From assembly GCA_948579355.1 (NCBI GenBank), contig CAPAOV010000030.1, forward strand, positions 1 through 29,111: DNA of 29,111 nucleotides, read 5' to 3'. Below are positions 17,362-24,744 of this stretch, in pieces. A program made the position numbers and the translations under genes. This stretch comes from an uncultured Eubacterium sp. Lineage in GTDB: Bacteria; Bacillota; Clostridia; Lachnospirales; Lachnospiraceae. Within the stretch, counting starts at the first letter, position 1; the number at the start of each line of letters is the position of its first letter. The notes below the pieces were generated by a model, which was given only the letters and a program-made list of their open reading frames with translations, was not told the DNA's origin and did no database searches.

Positions 17362-19947
17362 TTACGGATTATTTTTCTTCAGGTTTTTTACTATGTACTG
17401 GCCGTAGCAAAACCAGAGAAGCTGTTTATACCGCTTTTCTCTTCCATATAAGTATTCCACCAACATATCGGCAATGGTTTCTTCTGCGTATCCGAGACGG
17501 TTAAATTCCTCTCGTATTGTGCAGGCAACATACGTGAGGTTGTCTTTGTCCTCATCTTTCATATTAATCATGTAACGGTATTGCCGGTTTCGCTTGTTGT
17601 ATAAATCCGAGACTTCTTTTACACAAATCGTTGTCTTATCCGACATCATCTTCCGGTAGTCGGCAGTTTCCAATTTTAAGGCGCGGGTATTAATCCGTTT
17701 ATCCGGAATGCGGTCATATATTTTATTTACGAGACTTTCATTTCTCTTCCTTACCTGTGATTTTTCCTTGTCTTTGGCATAGACAAAGAACGCCGGAAGT
17801 TTTCCTTTTGAATAGGTGGCAATTGTTTCTTTTATGTCATCCGGAAATTCGGGTTTGTATAAGGTTTTGGCAAAATCAATGACAAAGTTATTTTGGCAGC
17901 ACAGTCGTTTTACACAATCCATTGCCGCCTGTTTCTCTTTTTCCGAGCCGGATATAAAAACATCGTCATTCCAGATTTTGGCGATACGGTTACTATATGT
18001 TCCGATATTGCCGCCGGTAAAAGCCGCATACAGTCCGCTGTAAATATTCGCATTATTCAGTGTGACAGGCTCCGCTTTGCGCATATTATAGTAGAGCGGA
18101 ACAATACCTTTCATATTGCGCTCTGCAATTTTGATAAAATCTTTATCCGCGACGACAAGCGATTTATCGCCGTCCACATCATACATTAAAAGTTTGGAAA
18201 TGAGGTCGTGCGTGCTCGCATAAATGCCATTCGTAGGAAACCATTCGCGAATTTTGGCAGCCCGTCCCCCATATGAGTTATGTGCGGTATTGCGTCTTAT
18301 GGCATGTTCTTTGTACAAATGAGGACTTCTCAGGCAGTCCAGTTTGTCGTACTTCCGGTATAGCTGGCAGAACACTTCCTGATTGTCCAGCAGTCCTTTC
18401 GGATTTTTTATATGTTCAAACCAATATTCACAGGCGGCATAAAAGTCGGGAAGCAAAAAAGTATACTTTCCGTTCACTTCCAATTTCCCGCTGCGATATT
18501 TCTTTACAAGACTATTTTTTATATCGCGAAGTATATCTTTGGTGTATGTGTCGTTGAGAAGCGCCGGATATAGTTTGAGCGCCTTTTGAAATGGGGTCAT
18601 ATTTTTGTTATATGGCGTAACTCCGAAAATTTCCATCATCGTTTCCATGGAAGTACAAATATTATTAATGCGCTCTGCCGATTTGCGGGTTAATAAATCA
18701 ACTTCGTCGTCTGTTATATCAGTAAGAGTTTGAAGCATCTGGTAGTTCAATCTGGCATTGGGGATATGCTCTTCCTCCACATTGCATTTTCCGGCAGTAC
18801 AGTGATAGGTTTTAAATGCTCTTTTGTATTCCTCCCATGAGTCATAATAGTTATGCATTTTGAACTGGCTTTTTGTAAAGATAATCTGAATATCTTCTTT
18901 TAAGATGTCATGTTTTTTGTTATAGATATCCGTAATAATGGGGGAACAGTTATTTACCTCAATAAACTTCCGGAAATCAAACACGCCTAGCAATCCCTTT
19001 ATCCATGGGGAGCGGAACATAAAATTTTTCGTGGAGGCGCAAGGCAGTATCATTCCCGCTCCGTCGGTATGTGGGATTGGTACATCATCCGTTTTTCTCG
19101 TAATCGAGTAGTCTGTTTCGTCCACAAAATCAAACGTGCCGGACACCCTTGTTTCAAAATCATCTATGACAATGGTCTTATCAATATCAAATTCTTTCCA
19201 TTCATCCGTAGCGGAGTTTGTTAAAGCCATATAGGCCAAATGCTTATTTACATTATTGCCGCCCTTTGCATTAATGCTTTCGATAGTAAGTCCGCACATA
19301 ATGGTTTTCTCGATTTTATTCCATACGGCTTCCTTGATGAAAAGGGCCTTTTTCTTGCGGATTTGTCCGGCAGAGGAGGTGAAGTATCTGTATTTTTCAC
19401 CTTGAAAAGTAAAACCATGAAACAATATATCCTTAAATACATCAAAATGATAAATCTGCACGACAATCAAATCATTTGTCAACTCATCCTGTGTGATTCC
19501 GATTGTCCTGCTCAGAGCGGAATCAAAGACAGAAATAATGTTTGTAATGTTTAACCTATCTTCATGGATGGAACGGATGTGGTTTTTGCCGTTTGACAAC
19601 TCATTGGCTCTCACTTTATTGGATAGGAGGGTCAACAGTTTTTCTTTTACATCCTTTTCTTTCTCTCTTTTGTGTTTCCCTATTTTATGCCATCGCAAAT
19701 ATTGTGCGATATTCTCATGTGAATGTTCAGGAATATCAATTTCGTTTGTCTTTCCGCACGTCAAAAGTTTTATGTCGTCCGCTGAATAGCCGGACTGTTT
19801 TAATTTTTCTTTTATCTCCCGTAATTTCTGTTGTACATCCTTGTACTCGCTGCGATATCTGACATTCATATTGTGTAGATACTGTTCGCGGCTGCTATAG
19901 AAATGTGAGGTGTCAGTGGAATACATATAATATTGTCTGTCTAACAA
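17362..19947 (-). CDS. Single-subunit RNA polymerase of the YonO/QDE-1 (double-psi barrel) type
   Basis: This 861-aa protein carries, in the right order, hallmarks of the RdRP/YonO superfamily. TDGAGMILP (294-302) matches the SDGxGxI segment. FRSPWIKGLLGVFDF (311-325) matches the RYxGYKGVVxVD segment and supplies Lys317, as in the first barrel. RRNTAHNSYGGRAAKI (551-566) resembles the RNPxxHPGDxR region. DVDGD (590-594, bases 18166-18180) is the metal-binding DxDGD motif of the second barrel. Phage SPbeta YonO of this family is a single-chain DNA-dependent RNA polymerase of about 900 aa, a similar size. The start is TTG at 19947, with GGGAG seven bases upstream. The gene is second in the late operon, after the 135-aa gene. 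A role in transcribing the tail cassette is inferred. It is unrelated to T7-type polymerases. Confidence 0.8.
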   Translation of the reverse strand: MLDRQYYMYSTDTSHFYSSREQYLHNMNVRYRSEYKDVQQKLREIKEKLKQSGYSADDIKLLTCGKTNEIDIPEHSHENIAQYLRWHKIGKHKREKEKDVKEKLLTLLSNKVRANELSNGKNHIRSIHEDRLNITNIISVFDSALSRTIGITQDELTNDLIVVQIYHFDVFKDILFHGFTFQGEKYRYFTSSAGQIRKKKALFIKEAVWNKIEKTIMCGLTIESINAKGGNNVNKHLAYMALTNSATDEWKEFDIDKTIVIDDFETRVSGTFDFVDETDYSITRKTDDVPIPHTDGAGMILPCASTKNFMFRSPWIKGLLGVFDFRKFIEVNNCSPIITDIYNKKHDILKEDIQIIFTKSQFKMHNYYDSWEEYKRAFKTYHCTAGKCNVEEEHIPNARLNYQMLQTLTDITDDEVDLLTRKSAERINNICTSMETMMEIFGVTPYNKNMTPFQKALKLYPALLNDTYTKDILRDIKNSLVKKYRSGKLEVNGKYTFLLPDFYAACEYWFEHIKNPKGLLDNQEVFCQLYRKYDKLDCLRSPHLYKEHAIRRNTAHNSYGGRAAKIREWFPTNGIYASTHDLISKLLMYDVDGDKSLVVADKDFIKIAERNMKGIVPLYYNMRKAEPVTLNNANIYSGLYAAFTGGNIGTYSNRIAKIWNDDVFISGSEKEKQAAMDCVKRLCCQNNFVIDFAKTLYKPEFPDDIKETIATYSKGKLPAFFVYAKDKEKSQVRKRNESLVNKIYDRIPDKRINTRALKLETADYRKMMSDKTTICVKEVSDLYNKRNRQYRYMINMKDEDKDNLTYVACTIREEFNRLGYAEETIADMLVEYLYGREKRYKQLLWFCYGQYIVKNLKKNNP

Positions 19948-19996
19948 GTTATCGCTCCCTTTCGTTTATAATGATAAATGCCAATTCGGCGTATCG

Positions 19997-20404
19997 TTAT
20001 CTGCCCGCATTGTCTTCCTGCTCTAGCCAGACTTCCCAGTAGCCATCGCAATACTTTGTTCTTAAGTCGTTATAATGAAATCTCACAAGGTCTGAAATCT
20101 GGTATATATAGTAGCAATAATCCACCTGTCCGGCACGTATGTTAGATAGAATGTCGTTTATAAAGGAGGAGTATGACTGCCAGTTTGTATATCCCTCATA
20201 GGTTCCCTGCGTTTCTTCTCTCCATGTTTTTTCTTCGCGAATATATTTGCCGCAAAATTTTTTTGATTTTCCTCTTTTGTATGGTGTTATAAATAGTTTG
20301 CGGATAGTAAATTCTTTTTGCCATTGCTCGTCGGTTAAAGTAGAAGATGGTCTTCCGTTCGTATTGGAAAGAATTTTCTTCTTTTTCATTTCTTCCATTG
20401 TCAT
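19997..20404 (-). CDS. Protein of unknown function, first gene of the leftward operon
   Basis: This 135-aa basic protein, rich in Tyr and Trp, has a lysine-rich N-terminus (MTMEEMKKKKILSNTNGRPSS) followed by LTDEQWQKEFTIRKLFITPYKRGKSK and ends in WLEQEDNAGR. GAAAGGAGAC before the ATG gives a good ribosome site. It lies 49 bases upstream of the RNA polymerase gene and directly behind the divergent LexA-controlled region, so it is the first product when the late operon is switched on. No family is recognised. A DNA-binding or polymerase-accessory role would fit the position but nothing in the sequence proves it. Confidence 0.55.
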   Translation of the reverse strand: MTMEEMKKKKILSNTNGRPSSTLTDEQWQKEFTIRKLFITPYKRGKSKKFCGKYIREEKTWREETQGTYEGYTNWQSYSSFINDILSNIRAGQVDYCYYIYQISDLVRFHYNDLRTKYCDGYWEVWLEQEDNAGR

Positions 20405-20453
20405 TTTCTTTAAGTCTCCTTTCTTCGATTAATGCTTGTGTGAAAAAAGCGTC

Positions 20454-20483
20454 ATAGTATTTATTTCTCTTTTTGCTTTTCAA
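20454..20483 (-). promoter_or_regulatory. Possible leftward promoter of the tail/RNA polymerase operon
   Basis: On the minus strand TTGAAA (20483-20478) and TACTAT (20459-20454) are 18 bases apart, about 50 bases before the 135-aa gene. The match is only fair. If the sigma-like factor of the element is used here, a host-type consensus is not expected. Confidence 0.3.
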
Positions 20484-20510
20484 ATTTTTAAAAAACGCAA
20501 CAAACAAAAA

Positions 20511-20524
20511 AGAACAGATGTTCG
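20511..20524. promoter_or_regulatory. LexA (SOS) box 1
   Basis: AGAACAGATGTTCG fits the Firmicute LexA operator CGAACRNRYGTTYG at all but the first base. It lies in the divergent region between the leftward operon and the sigma-like gene, 35 bases from box 2, and could act on both directions. Confidence 0.8.
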
Positions 20525-20534
20525 AAATAAGGTA

Positions 20535-20564
20535 TTGACAAAACACGAACAAATGTTCTATACT
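20535..20564 (+). promoter_or_regulatory. LexA-overlapped promoter of the sigma-like gene
   Basis: A perfect TTGACA (20535-20540) and TATACT (20559-20564) are 18 bases apart. LexA box 2 fills the spacer and touches the -10, so bound LexA would block RNA polymerase. The GGGAGGAC ribosome site and ATG at 20596 follow 31 bases later. Confidence 0.8.
20546..20559. promoter_or_regulatory. LexA (SOS) box 2
   Basis: CGAACAAATGTTCT fits the Firmicute LexA operator CGAACRNRYGTTYG at all but the last base. It lies between the -35 and -10 of the rightward promoter. Confidence 0.82.
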
Positions 20565-20595
20565 ATATTTAAAGAAAAGACAGGGAGGACTTATT

Positions 20596-21156
20596 ATGAT
20601 GAAGCAAATATTAGTTCAATATTATAATAATAACGCAAGAAAGCTCCGCAAATTAGTGGATGGGATTTTAGCCGGATTTTCGGGATGGTCGAATAAAGAT
20701 GTTGATGATTTCTATTCATTAGCTAATGAAGTATTTGTTGACGTTATGAGAAAATATGACAACTCGCAGTCATTCGAAGTGTTTTTGTATTCCTGTTTGT
20801 CCAACCGTATCAAGACAGAGATAACAAAGAGGAATCGGGAAAAGCGCAAGGCAGATAAACTGTCGATATCGATTGATACGCCGCTCAGCGATGAGGAAGA
20901 TATTACGATTGCCGATGTGATTGCGGACGATTTTGATATGGAAAAAGAAGTTATCGGGAAAGGACAGGAAACGGGCAGTCTCAGGATAGCAAAGTATATG
21001 GACAAACTATCGCGATTACAGAAAAGCGTACTGAAACTTGTAATTGATGGCTATCTGCCGGAGGAGATAAGAGAAAAATTAAAAATCAATAAAGCACAGT
21101 ATGCCGACTGTTATGAAGCAATCCATTCATACAGAAATGTATGCGTATTATTTTAA
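20596..21156 (+). CDS. Small sigma-70-like RNA polymerase sigma factor
   Basis: This 186-aa protein has the layout of a two-domain (ECF-like) sigma factor. Region 2 spans about 9-82, with DVDDFYSLANEVFVDVMRKYDNS matching the core-binding helix and FLYSCLSNRIKTEITKRNREKR the -10-recognising helix. An acidic linker follows (PLSDEEDITIADVIADDFD). Region 4 spans about 130-180 (LSRLQKSVLKLVIDGYLPEEI, REKLKINKAQYADCY) and holds a helix-turn-helix. GGGAGGAC lies six to seven bases before ATGATG. It is transcribed from a LexA-controlled promoter and divergent from the tail operon, so it is the likely activator of that operon in the SOS response. Whether it works with host core polymerase or in another way with the element's own polymerase is unknown. 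Confidence 0.75.
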   Translation: MMKQILVQYYNNNARKLRKLVDGILAGFSGWSNKDVDDFYSLANEVFVDVMRKYDNSQSFEVFLYSCLSNRIKTEITKRNREKRKADKLSISIDTPLSDEEDITIADVIADDFDMEKEVIGKGQETGSLRIAKYMDKLSRLQKSVLKLVIDGYLPEEIREKLKINKAQYADCYEAIHSYRNVCVLF

Positions 21157-21183
21157 TGATAAAGCAAGGAGTATGGCTATTTG

Positions 21184-21271
21184 TTTCTGAGCGAAAGCAA
21201 ATAGCTTTGTTCCGACACGAGAGGCTCTTCGAGGTTTCCCGTGCGGTTCTTCGCGACAAATCGCTCAGAAA
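21184..21271 (+). promoter_or_regulatory. Structured leader of the DUF262 gene
   Basis: TTTCTGAGCGA (21184-21194) and TCGCTCAGAAA (21261-21271) are perfect 11-bp complements that enclose a 66-base region. Inside, CCGACACG and CGTGCGG can form a second stem with one bulge, and a CTC/GAG mini-hairpin lies within that. The outer stem ends just before the GAGGGG ribosome site, so it may control translation of the DUF262 gene. No known riboswitch class is recognised. Confidence 0.55.
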
Positions 21272-21282
21272 TGAGGGGTATC

Positions 21283-22683
21283 ATGGCAAGGCCAAGAAAA
21301 CAAACGTATACGTTAGATATGTACTTAAATAAGATTAAAGATGGCGATATTTGTAATGACGCCGATGTACAAAGACATTTTATCTGGACAAGAGAGCAGA
21401 TAAACGAACTCGTTGTTACCGTTCTTATGGATGAATATATTCCTCCGATTATACTTGGTGAGGAGGATAGCTCCCAACTGCATATTGCGGATGGCGGACA
21501 GCGCAGTTCCGCATTAAATCAGTTCCGATATGGCAATTATAAAATAACATCTTCTGTGGAAAACTCTGTTATTCCCTATAAAGAGAAGGTGAAAGCAAAG
21601 GATGGCAGTGTCGTATGGAAAGATACCACCTTTGATATTAAAAACACAACGTATGAAAAACTGCCAAACGAGTTAAAGAAGAAGTTTAACGAGTATCAGA
21701 TTGATACGATTATCCATGAACATTGTGACCGGCATACGATTTCAAAATATATTAAACGGTACAATAATCATACGTCCATGAATGCGAATCAAAAGGCGTT
21801 TACGCTGTTAAATAACTATGCCGGTTGTATTCGGAAAATAGTGAGCAGCAAATTCTTTCTTGATTATAGTATTTTTACGGAGACGGAAAAGAAAAAGGGG
21901 GTTACAGAACGGGTAGTTGTGGAAACGGTAATGTGCTGCAATTACTTTCAAAATTGGAAAAAGCAGTGCAAAGCCGCCTGCAAATACTTAAACAGTAATG
22001 CGGACAAAGAAGTTTTTAAGCGGTTGGAAAATAATTTGCACAGATTGGAAAGCATCATTACAGACGATATAAAAGATATATTTAATAGTAAGGACTCTTT
22101 TTTGTTTCTTACTCTGTTTGACCGATTTACAAAATTAGGATTGAGAGATATTGAATTTGCCCGTTTTCTGTCCGAGTTTAAATATCATTTGCGTCACACG
22201 CGAAAAAATGCGGAGGGATTGCTTTTTGATGAAATTGATAAAGAGAAATCAACAAAGGACAAGGCTGTCGTCGGCGCCAAGCTGGATATGCTCGAGACGA
22301 TGATGAAGCAGTTTTTACATATTTCAAAAGAAAGCGCGGCTGGATATATGGACGAGTGTCTTTTTATTTCTGAAATGGTTGGTATAGACAGGGATATGGC
22401 AAGAGAAGATATGGAGCTATATAAGGAGACGCTGGACAATTTGACGGAAAAAGCGATTTGTGCCGAATCCAAACTGCTGGAGAAAGAGAATCGTATGTCA
22501 CTTCTGGCAATGGTCGCTTATTCGTACAAAGAAGATAAAGATTTGGATGACTGGCTGCCGCATTATGCAAAACGCAAGAACCATTATCTGATTGACCAGA
22601 AGAAAAATTTCCTGAAAATGAAACAGGATTTTGAAGAATTGTATCGAAATCCTTGTCAAGTAGGAAAAAATGTATTAAAATAG
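21283..22683 (+). CDS. DUF262 (ParB/GmrS-like) domain protein
   Basis: This ~466-aa protein has an N-terminal DUF262 domain. DVQRHFIWTREQINELV (29-45) matches the QRxYvW..eqi.eLi segment. IPPIIL (53-58) follows, and then HIADGGQRSSAL (67-78), a form of the DGQQR motif of ParB-like/DUF262 domains with Gly in place of the first Gln. The rest is helical (FTLLNNYAGCIRKIV, FDRFTKLGLRDIEF) and has no HNH (DUF1524) nuclease motif of full GmrSD. The start is placed at ATG 21283 because GAGGGG precedes it; a GTG at 21241 in the same frame lies inside the structured leader. It follows the sigma-like gene in the same transcript. It could be a regulator, an NTPase or a nuclease of the element. The product is not a virion protein by context. 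Confidence 0.75.
   Translation: MARPRKQTYTLDMYLNKIKDGDICNDADVQRHFIWTREQINELVVTVLMDEYIPPIILGEEDSSQLHIADGGQRSSALNQFRYGNYKITSSVENSVIPYKEKVKAKDGSVVWKDTTFDIKNTTYEKLPNELKKKFNEYQIDTIIHEHCDRHTISKYIKRYNNHTSMNANQKAFTLLNNYAGCIRKIVSSKFFLDYSIFTETEKKKGVTERVVVETVMCCNYFQNWKKQCKAACKYLNSNADKEVFKRLENNLHRLESIITDDIKDIFNSKDSFLFLTLFDRFTKLGLRDIEFARFLSEFKYHLRHTRKNAEGLLFDEIDKEKSTKDKAVVGAKLDMLETMMKQFLHISKESAAGYMDECLFISEMVGIDRDMAREDMELYKETLDNLTEKAICAESKLLEKENRMSLLAMVAYSYKEDKDLDDWLPHYAKRKNHYLIDQKKNFLKMKQDFEELYRNPCQVGKNVLK
22653..22681 (+). promoter_or_regulatory. Candidate promoter of cheC-cheD
   Basis: TTGTCA (22653-22658) and TAAAAT (22676-22681) are 17 bases apart at the very end of the DUF262 gene, 53 bases before the cheC start. 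It is the best sigma-A-type match here; no motility-sigma (TAAA-N15-GCCGATAA) site was seen. Confidence 0.5.
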
Positions 22684-22733
22684 ATACACAACTGAAATAA
22701 CTTACATATAACTTTATATGAGTGGAGGGTTTA

Positions 22734-23354
22734 ATGAGTAAATATTCATTAGTAGAAATCAATGACAGGTACGTGGATGTTCTTCGGGAATTGGGAAACA
22801 TCGGAGCGGGAAATGCGACGACTGCGATAGCATCGATGTTGTCAATTCGGGTCAACATGAACGTGCCGAAAGTGGAACTGCTAGAGGTTTCCAAATTGGG
22901 TGCTTCCATCTGTCCAGAAGATGAAATCATCGTTGGTATTCTAATGGAGATTAAGATGGACATAGAAGGAAGTATGATGTTTTTAATGCGATTGGATTCC
23001 GCTCAATATCTTGTGAATAAACTTATGATGCGGGACAGCGAATATAAAGCGGAGTTTGATGAGATGGATTTGTCTGCTCTGAAAGAGATTGGCAATATTA
23101 TTGCCGGTTCTTATCTCTCGGCATTGTCAGCAATGACGAATCTTGTTATTTCACCGTCTATTCCATATCTGGCGGTTGATATGGCTGCCTCGGTGCTTAG
23201 TGTGCCGGCTATCGAATTTGGGCAATACGGCGACCATGCATTGCTGATTGAAACGGAGTTTGGCGATGATTTTATGATTAATGGCTATTTTATCCTTATG
23301 CCGGAGCAGGAATCTTACGACAAAATACTAAAAGGTTTAGGATTTGAGATTTAG
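22734..23354 (+). CDS. cheC: Chemotaxis protein CheC (CheY-P phosphatase)
   Basis: This 206-aa member of the CheC/CheX/FliY family removes phosphate from CheY-P and partners with CheD in receptor adaptation. It has both ExxN active sites: Glu19/Asn22 in LRELGNIGAGNATTA and Glu118/Asn121 in LKEIGNIIAGSYL. This is the two-site form seen in true CheC. The start is ATG 22734, four bases after GGAGGG; an in-frame GTG 12 bases upstream lies in the ribosome site. It is followed 11 bases later by cheD. A motile host is implied, though no other flagellar gene is in the window. Confidence 0.93.
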   Translation: MSKYSLVEINDRYVDVLRELGNIGAGNATTAIASMLSIRVNMNVPKVELLEVSKLGASICPEDEIIVGILMEIKMDIEGSMMFLMRLDSAQYLVNKLMMRDSEYKAEFDEMDLSALKEIGNIIAGSYLSALSAMTNLVISPSIPYLAVDMAASVLSVPAIEFGQYGDHALLIETEFGDDFMINGYFILMPEQESYDKILKGLGFEI

Positions 23355-23365
23355 AGGTAGTGGAA

Positions 23366-23848
23366 ATGAGTAATATAACAGTAGGAATGGCAGATTTGAA
23401 TATTTGCAGGGCCCCGGATGTACTTATTACAGTAGGACTTGGCTCATGCATTGGATTAACTTTATATGATCCGGTAAACAAAATAGGAGGAATGGTTCAC
23501 TATATGCTGCCGGACAGTCATATAACAGCAAATAACGGTAATATTGCTAAATTTGCAGATACGGGTATACCGGAATTATTGAAACGGATTACGTTAGCAG
23601 GTGCGAATCGGAGCCGCCTGATTGCCAAGATTGCCGGCGGTGCAAAAATGTTTGGTGTCAATCAAATGTCAAACATAGGAAGCATAGGAGAAAGGAATGC
23701 TGCCGCTGCCAAACAGATTTTAAATGAATTAAATATAAAATTAGTCGCAGAAGATACGGGATTAAACTACGGACGAACGGTAGAATTGCACTGTGATACG
23801 GGAGATTTTCATATCAAGGCGATTAAGAAACCGATTAAAGTCATCTAA
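23366..23848 (+). CDS. cheD: Chemoreceptor glutamine deamidase CheD
   Basis: This 160-aa enzyme deamidates glutamines of chemoreceptors and forms a complex with CheC. The core motif LGSCIGLTLYDPVNKIGGMVH carries the catalytic Cys28 and His45, and AGGAKMFGVNQMSNIGSIGERN is the next conserved block. The start is ATG 23366 with GAGGTAG upstream; the in-frame GTG six bases earlier is less likely. It is transcribed with cheC. No convincing terminator follows. Confidence 0.94.
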   Translation: MSNITVGMADLNICRAPDVLITVGLGSCIGLTLYDPVNKIGGMVHYMLPDSHITANNGNIAKFADTGIPELLKRITLAGANRSRLIAKIAGGAKMFGVNQMSNIGSIGERNAAAAKQILNELNIKLVAEDTGLNYGRTVELHCDTGDFHIKAIKKPIKVI

Positions 23849-23868
23849 AAAGGGGATTTTTCGTTGGC

Positions 23869-23889
23869 TTTTCGTACAATGCGGATGAC
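23869..23889. repeat. Imperfect copy of the tRNA-Leu 3' end (att-like), left copy
   Basis: This stretch matches 24881-24901 at 19 of 21 positions: TTTTCGTA, two different bases, then ATGCGGATGAC. The matched part of the right copy is the 3' end of the tRNA-Leu gene plus its flank. The two copies bracket the lipoprotein gene, as expected for a remnant of an element that once inserted at the tRNA. Confidence 0.5.
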
Positions 23890-23913
23890 GATGTTGAAAA
23901 AATAAAAACATGA

Positions 23914-23919
23914 TAAAAT
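23914..23919 (+). promoter_or_regulatory. Possible extended -10 box of the lipoprotein gene
   Basis: TGATAAAAT provides an extended -10 (TG at 23911-23912). The nearest -35-like TTGAAA (23894-23899) is only 14 bases away, too close for the standard layout. The gene start lies 40 bases on. Confidence 0.3.
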
Positions 23920-23959
23920 GAAGTGCAATGTTTGTTCAATGGATAAGGAGATGAAATAA

Positions 23960-24703
23960 ATGAACAAAGGTAAATTTATATTATGTTTAATTGTTATAAT
24001 GACAATATTTATAGGGTGTACCGGTAATAGTAATTTGCAGGAAAGTGGCGATAATTCTAGTCCCGTACCTGTACAAGATAAAAATGTGAGTGGAGCAAGC
24101 GCTAGTACAAATATCAAAGATACTGATATAACAAAATATTCTACAGAAGAAAAAAATAAAAGTATAAAAGATTATATTGACAAAAAGATTGATGATGGTA
24201 TACCACTTATGTATTCAACATGGTATCAACCAGATTCAGTAAAGAAATCTACGAAAAATGGAATAACTATCATTCCCTTGTTAAGTTGCAGAATTTACGA
24301 TGAAAATAGTTTGAATAATACTATAACATTACAAATAGCATCAAAAGAAGTGGGTAATTATGACGATGTTGCATGGTATAAATTTTATAACGAAAATGGT
24401 ATTTCGGTTAAAGTTACATCTAATAATTTTTCTTCTGAGGTTGAGCTATACGAAAAATTTTGCGATGATCTCATCACATACAGACCAGGGGAAACAATAG
24501 ATGGAGTTATGCCTGATACTACAGATAGGTATGATAAACTTAAGAAAATATTTGATTCCCCAAAAGTATATTTTGACATTAAATATCAAGGAGCGGGGTG
24601 TAAAAAATATTGCTTAAATGATTATCAAAGGGAAATCTTTAAGGCTGAAATAGATATATTTAATACCGCCATGTCATATGTTGACAAATCAAAATATGAA
24701 TAA
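23960..24703 (+). CDS. Predicted lipoprotein of unknown function
   Basis: This 247-aa protein has a lipoprotein signal peptide with a hydrophobic core (FILCLIVIMTIFI) and IGC, giving lipid attachment at Cys20. A Ser/Asn/Pro-rich linker of about 40 residues follows, then a soluble domain with YIDKKIDDGIPLMYSTWYQP and VYFDIKYQGAGCKKYCLND. AAGGAG before ATG supports the start. Codons are clearly more AT-rich than in cheC-cheD. It lies alone between repeats that match the tRNA-Leu 3' end, which suggests separate acquisition. No family is recognised. Confidence 0.75.
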   Translation: MNKGKFILCLIVIMTIFIGCTGNSNLQESGDNSSPVPVQDKNVSGASASTNIKDTDITKYSTEEKNKSIKDYIDKKIDDGIPLMYSTWYQPDSVKKSTKNGITIIPLLSCRIYDENSLNNTITLQIASKEVGNYDDVAWYKFYNENGISVKVTSNNFSSEVELYEKFCDDLITYRPGETIDGVMPDTTDRYDKLKKIFDSPKVYFDIKYQGAGCKKYCLNDYQREIFKAEIDIFNTAMSYVDKSKYE

Positions 24704-24725
24704 ATAAAAATTGCAACTTTATGAG

Positions 24726-24744
24726 GGGCGCCTTTCAGGCGTCC
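24726..24744. repeat. Short hairpin downstream of the lipoprotein gene
   Basis: GGGCGCC, a 5-base loop (TTTCA) and GGCGTCC form a 7-bp stem with one G-U pair. No T-run follows, so it is not a standard terminator. Nothing else convincing was seen between 24704 and 24834. Confidence 0.45.

Larger units (their letters stand above)
1..22683. mobile_element. Probable SOS-inducible phage-tail-like element (F-type tailocin) with its own RNA polymerase
   Basis: The leftward cassette contains major tail, holin, amidase, tape measure, Dit-like and tail-tip genes, headed by a single-chain RNA polymerase. The rightward part holds a LexA-controlled sigma-like gene and a DUF262 gene. No terminase, portal, protease, capsid, integrase or recombinase gene is visible. 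Siphophage head genes are normally transcribed before the tail genes, and here that place is taken by the divergent control region and then host genes (cheC onward). The left boundary lies outside the window, so head genes further left cannot be excluded. The right boundary is set at the end of the DUF262 gene because cheC starts 50 bases later. The tailocin reading is inference; the gene content is seen directly. Confidence 0.6.

Noticed and set aside
17362..19947. RNA-virus RNA-dependent polymerase or T7-type polymerase
   Set aside because: The DVDGD motif and the upstream DGxG and KG segments belong to the double-psi-barrel family. No GDD palm motif or T7 motifs are present.
21195..21260. 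Group II intron domain V (CGTGCGGTTC resembles its 3' strand)
   Set aside because: The matching 5' strand with the AGC triad and the rest of the intron are missing.
1..22683. Intact prophage
   Set aside because: No integrase, repressor, replication, packaging or capsid gene in 22 kb, and host genes lie where the head module would be. The left side remains unseen.
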